Positions 42,355 to 51,292 of a DNA stretch of 64,000 bases are shown here, in pieces. The stretch is from Mucilaginibacter sp. GTDB lineage: Bacteria > Bacteroidota > Bacteroidia > Sphingobacteriales > Sphingobacteriaceae. A program made the translations under genes and the position numbers. Position 1 is the first letter of the stretch. The number at the start of each line of letters is the position of its first letter. A model generated the notes under the pieces. That model ran no database searches, was not told the origin of the DNA, and saw nothing but the letters and a program-made list of their open reading frames with translations. The stretch covers positions 1 to 64,000 of the forward strand of contig NZ_JAQBOD010000043.1 in the NCBI RefSeq assembly GCF_028288205.1, read 5' to 3'.

Positions 42355-44448
42355 TTAGGGGGTTATACGCTTGCGCTTCAATCTTAGTGAATTTCCAATG
42401 ACTACCACATCAGAGAAAGCCATCGTAAATGCGCCTACCATAGGGTTTAAAAAGCCTAATGCCGCTATAGGTATAGCAATTACATTATAGGCAAATGCCC
42501 AAAATAAGTTTTGTTTAATGGTTAACAGCGTATGCCTGCTGATCTGCAGGAATTTAATAACCGAATGCAGGTCTGTATTTAATAAAATTACCCGTGCAGA
42601 TTGTATGGCTATCTGGCTGGCATCATTCATAGACACACCAACATCGGCCTTGGTTAAGGCAGGGGCATCGTTTATTCCATCGCCAATCATTATGGTTTTG
42701 CCTTTTTGTTTGTAGATGTCAATAACAGTTAGCTTTTCATCAGGTAGTTTTTCTCCGTGCACCTCGTTAATGCCAACTGTCTTTGCAACTTTTTGGCATC
42801 TGTTTTCTCTGTCGCCGCTTAATAAAACGGGGATTATTCCCATTTTTTTAAGCTGGGTTATTAAAGTTATGGCTTCAGGCTTTATGGTATCATCTATAGC
42901 TATTTGTGCTAATAAGACCTGGTTCTTATAAAGCGACAAATTAAAATCATTCGCGTCGATTGATTTCCCTGTACCCAGGAAATAGTGATTGCCTTCCACG
43001 TCTTCGGCACGCATGCCTAATCCTTTTTCTTCGGTGGCCGAACGTAGTATTAGTTTAGTTTGAGGTAATGATTTTAATCCCTCTACCAGCGATTTTGCAA
43101 TAGGATGATTGGATCTTTCTTCAATTGCCACTATTATTCCACGTATATGCTCCAGGTCAACACCATCCTCCACCTTTATATCATGAATACTGAATTTGCC
43201 GGTAGTTAGCGTGCCTGTTTTATCAAATACCACATATTTGGTATTAGCAACAGCTTCGATGGTATCGCCTCCTTTTATTAATATGCCGCTTTTAGCAGCG
43301 CGGCCCAGCCCAACCATAACCGCGGTAGGGGTTGCTAAACCCATAGCGCATGGGCAGGAGATAACCAGCACAGCAATAGCATTCATTAATGATTTTTGTA
43401 AACCTATATCACTCAGAAAAAATGTAAGTACAAAGGTTAGTAAGGAAATTAATATTACCGCGGGTACAAATATAGCAGCCACCTTATCGCCCAGTTTTTG
43501 AACAGGAGGTTTAGCCGCCTGCGCCTTTTTCATCAATTCAATAATTTGCGATAGTATAGTATTAGAGCCAACTTTGGTAGCAATCATTCGCAGGTTACCA
43601 TTTTGCACTATTGTCCCGCCTATTACTTTATCGTATTTTTCTTTTTCAACAGGTATACTTTCGCCGGTAAGCATGGCTTCGTCGACAGATGCGCTGCCTT
43701 CCAGAATATCACCGTCAACCGGTATTTTATCTCCGTGGTTAACCAATAGTACATCACCGGGGCGCACATCGCGCGCGTTAATCACCTCAATAGTGCCATT
43801 AATAATCCGGTTAGCATTTACCTGTTGAAACTTAATTAAGTCTTTTACAGCAGATGTAGTTTGATTTACCGAACGTTTCTCGAAAACGTTACCCAACAAC
43901 ACCAATGTAATAATAGTGGCACAGGTCTCATAAAACTGGTACTGTTCGCCCAGGTTTTGGATAGTGCCAACTAAACTATAAATAAAAGCAGATGTTGAGC
44001 CAATAAATATCAGTACATCCATATTAGGGACACCGCCTTTAACAGAGTGCCAGGCGCTTTTACCAAAATGCAGGCATCCCACAATAAAAACAGGTAAACA
44101 TAATAGTAACTGCACCATCGGCATATGTAAAAAATGCCATGGCAAAATCATGTGCAATAAAAGGGGGGCGGTAAATATGGCACAGAAAATAAATTTGTTC
44201 TCTACCTTTTCATAAAACTTTGGTGCATGCAGGGCAAGGTTATCAACAACTTTAAAGCCCAATTGCTCAATGCCCTTTATTATCTCGGGTAGTTGTGTGC
44301 CGTTAGCGTTAGAGAATTTAACTTCCTCGCCGGCAAAATCAACCAGAATATTGTTCAATCCTTTTTTTTCCAACAGCTTATGTATGGACAAGGCGCAATT
44401 ATTACAGTGCATCCCTGTTACATTCAATTCTACTAATTGCTCTGTCAT
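42355..44448 (-). CDS. Copper-type P1B ATPase (CopA-like)
   Basis: A 697-residue heavy-metal exporter of the inner membrane. An N-terminal HMA domain carries Cys15 and Cys18 (GMHCNNCALS). Eight TM helices surround the TGES loop (LTGESIPVEK), the metal site Cys365-Pro-Cys367 (SCPCAMGLATPTA), phospho-Asp409 in DKTGTLTTG, the SNHPIA motif and the hinge GDGINDAPALTKADVG. CPC together with later MVG/SDVVVIGNS residues points to Cu(I) rather than Zn. Only one HMA domain is present. No copZ, csoR or efflux partner is adjacent. Expression control cannot be seen. Confidence 0.93.
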   Translation of the reverse strand: MTEQLVELNVTGMHCNNCALSIHKLLEKKGLNNILVDFAGEEVKFSNANGTQLPEIIKGIEQLGFKVVDNLALHAPKFYEKVENKFIFCAIFTAPLLLHMILPWHFLHMPMVQLLLCLPVFIVGCLHFGKSAWHSVKGGVPNMDVLIFIGSTSAFIYSLVGTIQNLGEQYQFYETCATIITLVLLGNVFEKRSVNQTTSAVKDLIKFQQVNANRIINGTIEVINARDVRPGDVLLVNHGDKIPVDGDILEGSASVDEAMLTGESIPVEKEKYDKVIGGTIVQNGNLRMIATKVGSNTILSQIIELMKKAQAAKPPVQKLGDKVAAIFVPAVILISLLTFVLTFFLSDIGLQKSLMNAIAVLVISCPCAMGLATPTAVMVGLGRAAKSGILIKGGDTIEAVANTKYVVFDKTGTLTTGKFSIHDIKVEDGVDLEHIRGIIVAIEERSNHPIAKSLVEGLKSLPQTKLILRSATEEKGLGMRAEDVEGNHYFLGTGKSIDANDFNLSLYKNQVLLAQIAIDDTIKPEAITLITQLKKMGIIPVLLSGDRENRCQKVAKTVGINEVHGEKLPDEKLTVIDIYKQKGKTIMIGDGINDAPALTKADVGVSMNDASQIAIQSARVILLNTDLHSVIKFLQISRHTLLTIKQNLFWAFAYNVIAIPIAALGFLNPMVGAFTMAFSDVVVIGNSLRLKRKRITP

Positions 44449-44509
44449 AACACAAATCTACTTATACAGAGGTAGTAACAGGTAAGCCCAATGTAATATT
44501 AAAAAAGGC

Positions 44510-44540
44510 TTTGCATTTAGGCCGAAGATTTTTACATTTG
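44510..44540 (+). promoter_or_regulatory. tRNA-His promoter, TTTG-N19-TACATTTG
   Basis: TTTG (44510-44513), a spacer of exactly 19 bp and TACATTTG (44533-44540) match the full Bacteroidota housekeeping consensus without a mismatch. The tRNA begins 13 bp downstream. This is the best promoter in the window. Confidence 0.85.
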
Positions 44541-44552
44541 CACTCTCCAAAC

Positions 44553-44627
44553 GGTAGATGTAGCTCAGTTGGTTAGAGCATCGGTTTGTGGTACCGAGGG
44601 TCGTGGGTTCGAGCCCCATCATTTACC
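44553..44627 (+). tRNA. tRNA-His (anticodon GTG)
   Basis: The cloverleaf is complete: acceptor GTAGATG/CATTTAC, D stem GCTC/GAGC, anticodon stem TCGGT/ACCGA with loop TTGTGGT (anticodon GTG), T stem GTGGG/CCCAT with loop TTCGAGC. The extra 5' G (44553) opposite discriminator C (44627) is the His identity pair. CCA is not encoded (the next bases are CTT). A promoter lies just upstream and a terminator just downstream, so it is a single-tRNA unit. Confidence 0.97.
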
Positions 44628-44636
44628 CTTTAATTT

Positions 44637-44666
44637 AAGAGCAGTTTGAAAAGACTGCTCTTTTTT
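44637..44666 (+). terminator. Intrinsic terminator of tRNA-His
   Basis: AAGAGCAGT (44637-44645), loop TTGAAAAG, ACTGCTCTT (44654-44662), followed by TTTTG. A 9-bp perfect stem, 9 bp after the tRNA. Confidence 0.92.
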
Positions 44667-44740
44667 GCTTTATTGTATTGATTATTAGTTGATTGTGTTT
44701 TTATCAAATGGTTCGATGTTTTAGTAACGCAAAGTAAGGG

Positions 44741-44959
44741 TCATGCAAAAGCTTGATTATTAGCGAATATACCGTATTTTTCAGGTTCGAGCCCAGTTGG
44801 CCATTTTGAGCGACCGAACTTTATCAACTGTTTTTGACGCATAAAAAATGCTTTTTTTAACCTTTTCCTTTTTCTAATATTTTTCCTTTCCTGGGCTTTC
44901 ATTTGCCTAACAACAATCCCGCCCAGTAGGTAAAGGATAAGGAAATCGTAAAAAAACAT
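44741..44959 (-). CDS. Doubtful small basic protein downstream of the Lrp gene
   Basis: A 72-codon frame that starts 10 bp after the Lrp gene stop, in the same direction. The product would be one short hydrophobic stretch (FYDFLILYLLGGIVV) and then a highly basic tail (RKNIRKRKRLKKAFF). It resembles no family I know. The position fits a co-transcribed gene, but codon use and composition give no real support; the stretch may simply be open by chance. Confidence 0.2.
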   Translation of the reverse strand: MFFYDFLILYLLGGIVVRQMKAQERKNIRKRKRLKKAFFMRQKQLIKFGRSKWPTGLEPEKYGIFANNQAFA

Positions 44960-44968
44960 TGCAGTGAT

Positions 44969-45436
44969 TCAAAGCGGGTAGGCAGTATCACTTTTAGTTT
45001 CTGAGAGTACAAAAAAACTTTGTACGGTAGTAATATTGGGCAGTTTGGCCAGTTTGTTGCGGTAAAAATCGTGGTACGAGTCCATATCACTGGTCGCTAT
45101 GCGAAGCAGAAAGTCGAAAGTACCGGTCATCTGGAAACATTCCATCACTTCAGGGAATTTGGCTACCTCATGCTCAAACTGGTAAAGTGTATCTGCCGCA
45201 TGGTCATTTAATAACACCTGGCTAAAGGCAATCAGGCTTCGGTTAATTTTCTTACGATTTAAAATTGCGACCGTCCGTTGAATAACGCCCTGGTCTTTAA
45301 GGCGGCGTACCCTCTCATGAATTGTAGCAATGGATTTATGGAGTTTATATGATAGTTCTTTGTTTGTTAACGATGCATCGCGCTGCAAGTGTTTTAATAT
45401 TTCAATATCAGTAAGATCCAAATGGTTAATTATCAT
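44969..45436 (-). CDS. Lrp/AsnC family transcriptional regulator
   Basis: A 155-residue regulator with an N-terminal winged helix-turn-helix (LTDIEILKHLQRDASLTNKELSYKLHKSIATIHERVRRL) and a C-terminal RAM effector domain (EVAKFPEVMECFQMTGTFDFLLRIATSD). Lrp-type proteins respond to amino acids and control nearby or global genes. The divergent neighbour is an ECF sigma gene 327 bp away, so that spacer may carry its site; a 26-bp palindrome lies there at 45543-45568. Target genes are unknown. Confidence 0.93.
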   Translation of the reverse strand: MIINHLDLTDIEILKHLQRDASLTNKELSYKLHKSIATIHERVRRLKDQGVIQRTVAILNRKKINRSLIAFSQVLLNDHAADTLYQFEHEVAKFPEVMECFQMTGTFDFLLRIATSDMDSYHDFYRNKLAKLPNITTVQSFFVLSETKSDTAYPL

Positions 45437-45763
45437 AAAGTCAAAATTGCGTAAACAGAAAAACTATCAATAGTGGGAAAATTATCCCAATTATATTAAT
45501 AAAATTAAATTAAATCCGCATAAATCCGTAAAATTTATGGAAATATTAATAACCCTTGTTATTAATATCAGTTATGTTGAGTTTTATAACATCAAATTTT
45601 AGTTATAGCGTATAAATAACAATTGCGTCCAATTAAATTCAATATTATTTAAAGGAATGTAGTGAGGATATGAATTACAAGATTGATAGGAATAAAAGTA
45701 AACGCTCATTCTTGTGTAAACTCAATATTAAGTTTATATTAGTTCTTTAGTTGCAGGCGATAG
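45437..45763. other. AT-rich spacer between the Lrp gene and ECF sigma gene
   Basis: These 327 bp show no credible gene. They contain the 26-bp palindrome at 45543-45568 and AT-rich promoter DNA without a clear TTTG/TAnnTTTG pair. Confidence 0.6.
45543..45568. promoter_or_regulatory. 26-bp palindrome between Lrp and sigma genes, candidate operator
   Basis: ATATTAATAAC (45543-45553), CCTT, GTTATTAATAT (45558-45568): perfect 11-bp arms. It lies 107 bp upstream of the Lrp gene start and 196 bp before the sigma gene. It lacks a T run on both sides, so an operator is more likely than a terminator. Confidence 0.45.
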
Positions 45764-46312
45764 TTGAAAAGGACATTAAATAGTGATGATGAATTGTTGC
45801 TTCACTTAAAGCAAGGCAATATTTATGCATATAATGAAATTTTTGATCGTTATTGGAAGAAACTCTACGCAATCGCCTATAATCGTCTCCGCTCAAAGCA
45901 GGCTTCAGAAGATGTGGTGCAAGATGTATTGTCAAGTTTATGGATGAGGAGAACAGAACTGGAGATTGATAATTTATCACATTATCTGGGTACTTCCATT
46001 CGTTATGCCGTTTTCAGGCAAATAAACAAATCTATTGAAAAAATTCAATTGAGTGCTGATGAGTTAGTATCGGATGACCCATTTACTGAACCTGCAATAT
46101 TCCAATTAATGGATTATCAAATTTTAAAAAAATATTTGGAGCAGAAGGTTAATAAACTTCCTGAAAAGTGCCAAATTGTTTTTAAATACAGCCGGGAACA
46201 GCATTTAACCAATAAAACAATTGCTGAAATGCTCAATCTTTCCGAAAAAACCATTGAGGCACATATTACGAAGGCATTAAAGTATCTAAAACTGGCTTTA
46301 AAGAATTTTTAA
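45764..46312 (+). CDS. ECF sigma factor of SusCD locus 1 (TTG start)
   Basis: A 182-residue ECF sigma factor with region 2 (YNEIFDRYWKKLYAIAYNRL, ASEDVVQDVLSSLWMRR) and region 4 (KLPEKCQIVFKYSREQHLTNKTIAEMLNLSEKTIEAHITKAL). Bacteroidota SusCD loci of this kind are controlled by such a factor, released by the FecR protein when the receptor is loaded. The only suitable start is TTG at 45764 (KRTLNSDDELLLHL). FecR begins 144 bp downstream. Confidence 0.9.
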   Translation: MKRTLNSDDELLLHLKQGNIYAYNEIFDRYWKKLYAIAYNRLRSKQASEDVVQDVLSSLWMRRTELEIDNLSHYLGTSIRYAVFRQINKSIEKIQLSADELVSDDPFTEPAIFQLMDYQILKKYLEQKVNKLPEKCQIVFKYSREQHLTNKTIAEMLNLSEKTIEAHITKALKYLKLALKNF

Positions 46313-46455
46313 TCTTCATTTTCCTGTTTTTTTTATAAAAAAGATCATTTTAACTAAGGGTGAACCACACTTTTATGTACTATACATAAAACATCACAGA
46401 TTTAAAGGCCATCATTCGATGCTATTTGTTAAATCCGGGATACTATAAATTAGTA

Positions 46456-47607
46456 ATGGATCAAAAACAATTTAAAACGCTTTCAGAAAAATATCTTCAG
46501 GGAAAAACAACTGTTGAGGAAACCGGAATGTTATATCAATGGTATGAATCTTTTGATGATGCCCTAATATACCTTGAGGAAGGTGAGCTTGAGCTTAAAA
46601 ATAAGTTATGGGAAAAACTTCACCCCGACCAGTTTCCGGTTGAAGTTGCGCCTAAGGTTATTCATCTGAAAAGATTTGCAAACACCCGTTTGTGGTATGC
46701 TGCCGCTGCTATTTTGTTTTTGACGATCAGTATAGCTGTTGCTATATTTTTTAAACGCAATACCACCTCTTATAATCCCGAATTGGTGAAGGCCACAAAA
46801 TTTAGACCCGGTACAAATAAAGCAACACTTACTTTATCAAATGGTAAAGTTATTGTTCTGGATGGGAGTGAAGCTAAAGAAGTAAGAAATAAACACGGAC
46901 AATTGGTTGCGCTTAGTGCTAATAAAGAACTAAGCTACAAAGCCGATAGCGCCTCAAAAGCAGGCTTCGTAGATGAAACCAATACATTAACAACACCTAA
47001 GGGGGGGCAATATATAGTAGTTTTACCCGATGGTACTAAAGTATGGCTTAATGCAGCTTCATCCATTACCTATCCCCTGGTTTTTCAGGCTCATGAAAGA
47101 AAGGTGCAAATAACCGGAGAAGCTTATTTTGAGGTTACAAAAGATCCAGATAAACCATTTAAAGTACTCAGTGGAAAACAACAGGTAGAAGTTTTAGGTA
47201 CCCATTTTAATATTAATTCTTATGCAGATGAACCTATTATTAAGACTACATTACTGGAAGGAAAAGTTAAAGTAACAGCAGGGCAAAACCAGGCGTTGCT
47301 TATGCCGGGAGAACAGGCACAACTTGCTGCAACAGGTTTAACTGTTAACCAGAATGTTAATCTGGAAGAAGCTACGGCGTGGAAAAACGGATATTTTGTT
47401 TTTGATCATGAGCGTATTGAAAGTGTGATGAGAAAAATATCGCGTTGGTATGATGTTGAGATAACATACCGGGGGCCTATCTCAAAAGACTGGTTCGGAG
47501 GGTCGGTTTCCCGTGACAAGAACGCAGCCGAACTACTCGGAAAGTTAGAATTGACCGGGCAAATTCACTTTAAAATTGAAGGGAGGAGGGTAATAGTTAT
47601 GCAATAA
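46456..47607 (+). CDS. FecR family anti-sigma factor of SusCD locus 1
   Basis: A 383-residue inner-membrane protein: cytoplasmic part with the sigma-binding segment (1-78), one TM helix about 79-98 (LWYAAAAILFLTISIAVAIF) and a periplasmic FecR domain (TPKGGQYIVVLPDGTKVWLNA, GEAYFEV, LGTHFNIN, TTLLEGKVKV, MPGEQA) plus a C-terminal STN-like binding segment (ISRWYDVEITY, FGGSVSRDKNAAELL). The start at 46456 (MDQKQFKTL) was chosen; the frame is open to a TTG at 46426. The protein would read the STN domain of the SusC encoded next. Confidence 0.92.
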   Translation: MDQKQFKTLSEKYLQGKTTVEETGMLYQWYESFDDALIYLEEGELELKNKLWEKLHPDQFPVEVAPKVIHLKRFANTRLWYAAAAILFLTISIAVAIFFKRNTTSYNPELVKATKFRPGTNKATLTLSNGKVIVLDGSEAKEVRNKHGQLVALSANKELSYKADSASKAGFVDETNTLTTPKGGQYIVVLPDGTKVWLNAASSITYPLVFQAHERKVQITGEAYFEVTKDPDKPFKVLSGKQQVEVLGTHFNINSYADEPIIKTTLLEGKVKVTAGQNQALLMPGEQAQLAATGLTVNQNVNLEEATAWKNGYFVFDHERIESVMRKISRWYDVEITYRGPISKDWFGGSVSRDKNAAELLGKLELTGQIHFKIEGRRVIVMQ

Positions 47608-47615
47608 ATTTACCT

Positions 47616-47720
47616 ATGCTCAACTATTCCAAAAAAAGAACCGGAGATGCTACTAACACCTCCGGTCAATACTTTGGATCAGTTTACAAGACTTGCTTTG
47701 AAAATCCATTTAATCATTAA
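47616..47720 (+). other. Hairpin and short frame in the FecR-SusC spacer, locus 1
   Basis: ACCGGAG (47640-47646) pairs with CTCCGGT (47660-47666), a 7-bp GC-rich stem without a T run, so it is not a classical terminator. A 34-codon frame (47616-47720) with an ATG start runs across it. Locus 2 has the same layout at 58992-59087. The frame may be chance; the hairpin is clear. Confidence 0.4.
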
Positions 47721-47737
47721 TCCAAACATTCAAATGT

Positions 47738-50700
47738 ATGAAATTTTACACTTTGTTTCATTCTAAGCGCTCTGCTTATGTTGTAAATAAAACCCTGTTG
47801 ATTATGAAACTTACTGTTATTTTACTATTCACAGTTTTGCTACAGGTAAATGCCAGCACTTTTGCGCAAAAAGTTTCTATTAATAAAAAAAATATCTCAC
47901 TTGAGCAATTATTTAAACAGATACGTGCGCAAACCGGATATTATATCATTTATACCGGCAAACTTTTAAGCCAGTCAAAACCTATTAGCATTAATGTAAC
48001 CAACAGCTCTGTTGATGATGTTTTACAGCTTGGTTTAAAAGATCAGCCTTTAAGTTATGTGATAGAAAATAAAACGGTAATCATTAAGGAAAAGGAAAAG
48101 TCACTATTAGATAAGATTAGAGATTCCTTTAATATACCTATTGTTGTAAGCGGAAGAGTTACAGATACACTTGGCAACAATTTGTCTGGTGTAACCATTA
48201 AAGTAGTTGGCAAACCCCTGGGAACTATCACCGATAAGGGGGGAGCATTTAGTCTGAACGTTCAGGATGGCGACGCGCTCGAGTTTACATTTGTAGGTTT
48301 TGCCCGGGTGATATGTTATGTAAACCGTAACGATAATAATATCACTATTGTAATGCATGAATCTACAACATCTCTATCCGAAACAGTTATTGTAGGCTAT
48401 GGGAGCATAAAGAAGAAAGATCTGACAGGATCTGTATCCACCATTAACGTGAAAGATATTCAAGATGTGCCCTTTGGTACGGTTGATAACGCACTGGCCG
48501 GTAAAGCGGCAGGGGTGCAGGTAACCAAAACTGATGGTTCGCCCGGAGGCGCTGTAAGGATCAGGATACGCGGGTCAAGCTCAATTTTAGGTGGTAATGA
48601 TCCGTTATATGTAATTGATGGCGTACCATTACAGGTTTCAAACAATTATATCAACCCTGGTTTTGATGTCGGCAGCGCGGTTGGCAATAACGTTACCGGT
48701 AACGGTGGGGTAAGCACAGGCATGTCAACCGCTTTTGTAAACGGGTTAAACAGTATTGGGGGCTTAAATGTTGATGATATTGAATCGATCACTATTTTGA
48801 AGGATGCTTCATCAACCGCTATTTATGGCTCGAAAGCTGCTAATGGAGTGGTACTTATTAATACTAAAAGAGGGAAAAAGGATATGAAACCTCAAATAGT
48901 AGCCAGTTATTACTCTACAGTTACCACGCCCAAAACCCCTGATCTTTTAAATGCAGATCAATATAAATTATTACTTAGCGAAGCTGCAAAAAACAGTTAC
49001 GATGCCCATGTTGCTCAGGGCCGGAGCGTGGCAGCCAATGTAACAGCGATAGTAAATACGCCAGGCACCTATTTTGGTACCGCTAATACCAATTGGATAA
49101 ACGAAGTAACCCGGAATACCATTTCACACAATGCCGATCTTTCTGTGCAGGGTGGTGGTTCGGCTTCAAAGTATTTCAGTTCAATCTCTTACAACTCGAC
49201 ACCGGGTGTTGTAAAATCAACCGATTATCAAAGAATATCAGGAAAGCTGAATATTGAAAACGAGATAGGGCCAAAATTCAGGTTTATTACCAATTTAATA
49301 GTGGGTTATACCAATCAAGATATTGGTAACGGCGCTTACGACCAGGCACTTATTGCCCCGCCCACTTATGCACCTTATAATGCTTTAGGCGGTTTTACGG
49401 ATTTTTCATTGGTTGGCGCTTCGTATCAAAATTTCCAAAACCCGGTAGCAATGCTTACAGCCACTAATAATGCTAAAACATTTAGTTTATTGGGTTCTAT
49501 ATCAGGTATATACGATATTACTTCAGCCTTGCAGTTTAAAAGTACGGTATCGCTTAATATGCAAGCATATAACCAGCGAAACTATACCCCAAGCTATTTA
49601 GCAATTGGAAGTTTTTATGGTAACATAAGCAATAATGGCGGTATTGGCGGCAACTCAAACAGCCAGTTAACCAATTGGTTTGTTGAAAATACGTTAGCTT
49701 ATAATAAAACATTTAATAAAATACATGCAATTGATATTTTGGTAGGTACATCCTACGAAACCAAAAAAACAAGCTTTTTTAGTGCAACTGGCGCCGGTTA
49801 TCCTAACGATAATGTGTTAACCAGCCTTTCGTCGGCTGTTACACCCTTATTGGTAAAGGGGGATGATCCATCGCAGCCACAAAGCTATTTATTATCATTT
49901 TATGCCCGTGCAAATTATGGGTTAATGGATAAATACCTCATTACTTTTACCGGCCGTGCAGACGGTTCATCCAAATTCGGGCCCAATAATAAGTTTGGTT
50001 ATTTCCCATCAGGCGCAGTAGCCTGGCGTATTTCAAAAGAAGACTTTTTGAAGAATGTTAAATGGATAGATGACATTAAATTCAGAGGAAGCTATGGCTT
50101 AACCGGTACCCAAAATATTGGCGACCAAATGTACCGTACGTTATATAGTCCGTATTCATACGCGGGTACCAGCGCCTTAATTCCTACCCAGGTAGGTAAC
50201 CCTGATATTCAATGGGAAAGCACCAAAGAGGCCGACGCGGGCCTGGATATATCCTTATTCAATGGCAGGCTACAGGCAACGCTTGATTATTATAACAAGC
50301 AAACCAGCGGGGCTTTGTTATTACTACCTGTAGCGCCAAGCAGTTCATACAGTTCCATGCTTAGTAACGCGGTAAGTATTAAAAATACAGGTTTCGAAGT
50401 AAGCTTACAAGGCGATATTGTGCACACTAAGGACTTTAAGTGGAATTCCTCGATAAACATAACCTGGAACAGATCGTTGGTTACCAAATTAGCCTCTAAC
50501 GCAAATTTAGGACAATTGGGCAATTTTACGGGCTTGGAAATTGGCAATACTACCCTTATTCAGGGGCAGCCACTTGGTTTAATAACCGGCCTGCATGTTA
50601 CAGGTATTATAAAAACTGCCGATCAGTTGGCTGCCTATAAGCAACAACTGGGGGTTTACACATCAGTATTTCGATATCTGGCTATAGGTGATCCGATGTA

Positions 50701-51268
50701 TGAATTGCAACCTCAGGGACCCGCTGGTTCCAACTACCTTAACTTTAATACTATTATTGCCCATGCCGCGCCAAATTATTTTGGAGGTTTTACACATAGT
50801 TTTACCTACAAAAATTTTGACCTGAATTTCTATTTTACCTTCTCGCAAGGTGGTAGTTTGTTATGGGGCGATCACGTATCCAGTATGGAGTTTGTGGGTG
50901 TTGCAAACGCCAACGTGGCTATGTTAAACCGGTATACACCTGCCAATACCAGTTCAAACCAGCCCATGCTGCAATTGGGCGATATTATTTATTATAAATC
51001 CAATTTAGATGTTTTCAGCTCGTCATATATCAAATTGCGTACACTGTCATTCAGTTACCGTTTTAATAAAATTCGTTGGATGCAAAAGGCGGGGATGAAA
51101 AACACTTCGGTATTCGCATCGGCAACCAATGTGTTTACCATTACAAAATACCCGGGTAATGATCCCGAAACGTCCGACGATCCATACAGTGTAGCCGGTG
51201 GTTACATGGATGTAAGTAATTATCCAACTGTAAAAACATTCTCGTTAGGCATTAAAGTGGGTTTTTAA
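47738..51268 (+). CDS. SusC/RagA-type TonB-linked receptor with STN domain, locus 1
   Basis: A 1176-residue outer-membrane receptor. A long n-region precedes the signal helix (LLIMKLTVILLFTVLLQVNASTF); then an STN domain about 45-110 (SLEQLFKQIRAQTGYYIIYTG), a carboxypeptidase-regulatory-like domain about 135-215 (VSGRVTDTLGNNLSGVTIKV), the plug about 220-360 (VVIGYGSIKKKDLTGSVS-like block, LYVIDGVPL, SITILKDASSTAIYGSKAANGV) and the barrel. These are the marks of SusC/RagA proteins that import with a SusD lid. The STN domain explains the linked sigma/FecR pair. Substrate unknown. Confidence 0.94.
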   Translation: MKFYTLFHSKRSAYVVNKTLLIMKLTVILLFTVLLQVNASTFAQKVSINKKNISLEQLFKQIRAQTGYYIIYTGKLLSQSKPISINVTNSSVDDVLQLGLKDQPLSYVIENKTVIIKEKEKSLLDKIRDSFNIPIVVSGRVTDTLGNNLSGVTIKVVGKPLGTITDKGGAFSLNVQDGDALEFTFVGFARVICYVNRNDNNITIVMHESTTSLSETVIVGYGSIKKKDLTGSVSTINVKDIQDVPFGTVDNALAGKAAGVQVTKTDGSPGGAVRIRIRGSSSILGGNDPLYVIDGVPLQVSNNYINPGFDVGSAVGNNVTGNGGVSTGMSTAFVNGLNSIGGLNVDDIESITILKDASSTAIYGSKAANGVVLINTKRGKKDMKPQIVASYYSTVTTPKTPDLLNADQYKLLLSEAAKNSYDAHVAQGRSVAANVTAIVNTPGTYFGTANTNWINEVTRNTISHNADLSVQGGGSASKYFSSISYNSTPGVVKSTDYQRISGKLNIENEIGPKFRFITNLIVGYTNQDIGNGAYDQALIAPPTYAPYNALGGFTDFSLVGASYQNFQNPVAMLTATNNAKTFSLLGSISGIYDITSALQFKSTVSLNMQAYNQRNYTPSYLAIGSFYGNISNNGGIGGNSNSQLTNWFVENTLAYNKTFNKIHAIDILVGTSYETKKTSFFSATGAGYPNDNVLTSLSSAVTPLLVKGDDPSQPQSYLLSFYARANYGLMDKYLITFTGRADGSSKFGPNNKFGYFPSGAVAWRISKEDFLKNVKWIDDIKFRGSYGLTGTQNIGDQMYRTLYSPYSYAGTSALIPTQVGNPDIQWESTKEADAGLDISLFNGRLQATLDYYNKQTSGALLLLPVAPSSSYSSMLSNAVSIKNTGFEVSLQGDIVHTKDFKWNSSINITWNRSLVTKLASNANLGQLGNFTGLEIGNTTLIQGQPLGLITGLHVTGIIKTADQLAAYKQQLGVYTSVFRYLAIGDPMYELQPQGPAGSNYLNFNTIIAHAAPNYFGGFTHSFTYKNFDLNFYFTFSQGGSLLWGDHVSSMEFVGVANANVAMLNRYTPANTSSNQPMLQLGDIIYYKSNLDVFSSSYIKLRTLSFSYRFNKIRWMQKAGMKNTSVFASATNVFTITKYPGNDPETSDDPYSVAGGYMDVSNYPTVKTFSLGIKVGF

Positions 51269-51292
51269 TTTAAAAAATAGGAGATCGTAAAA

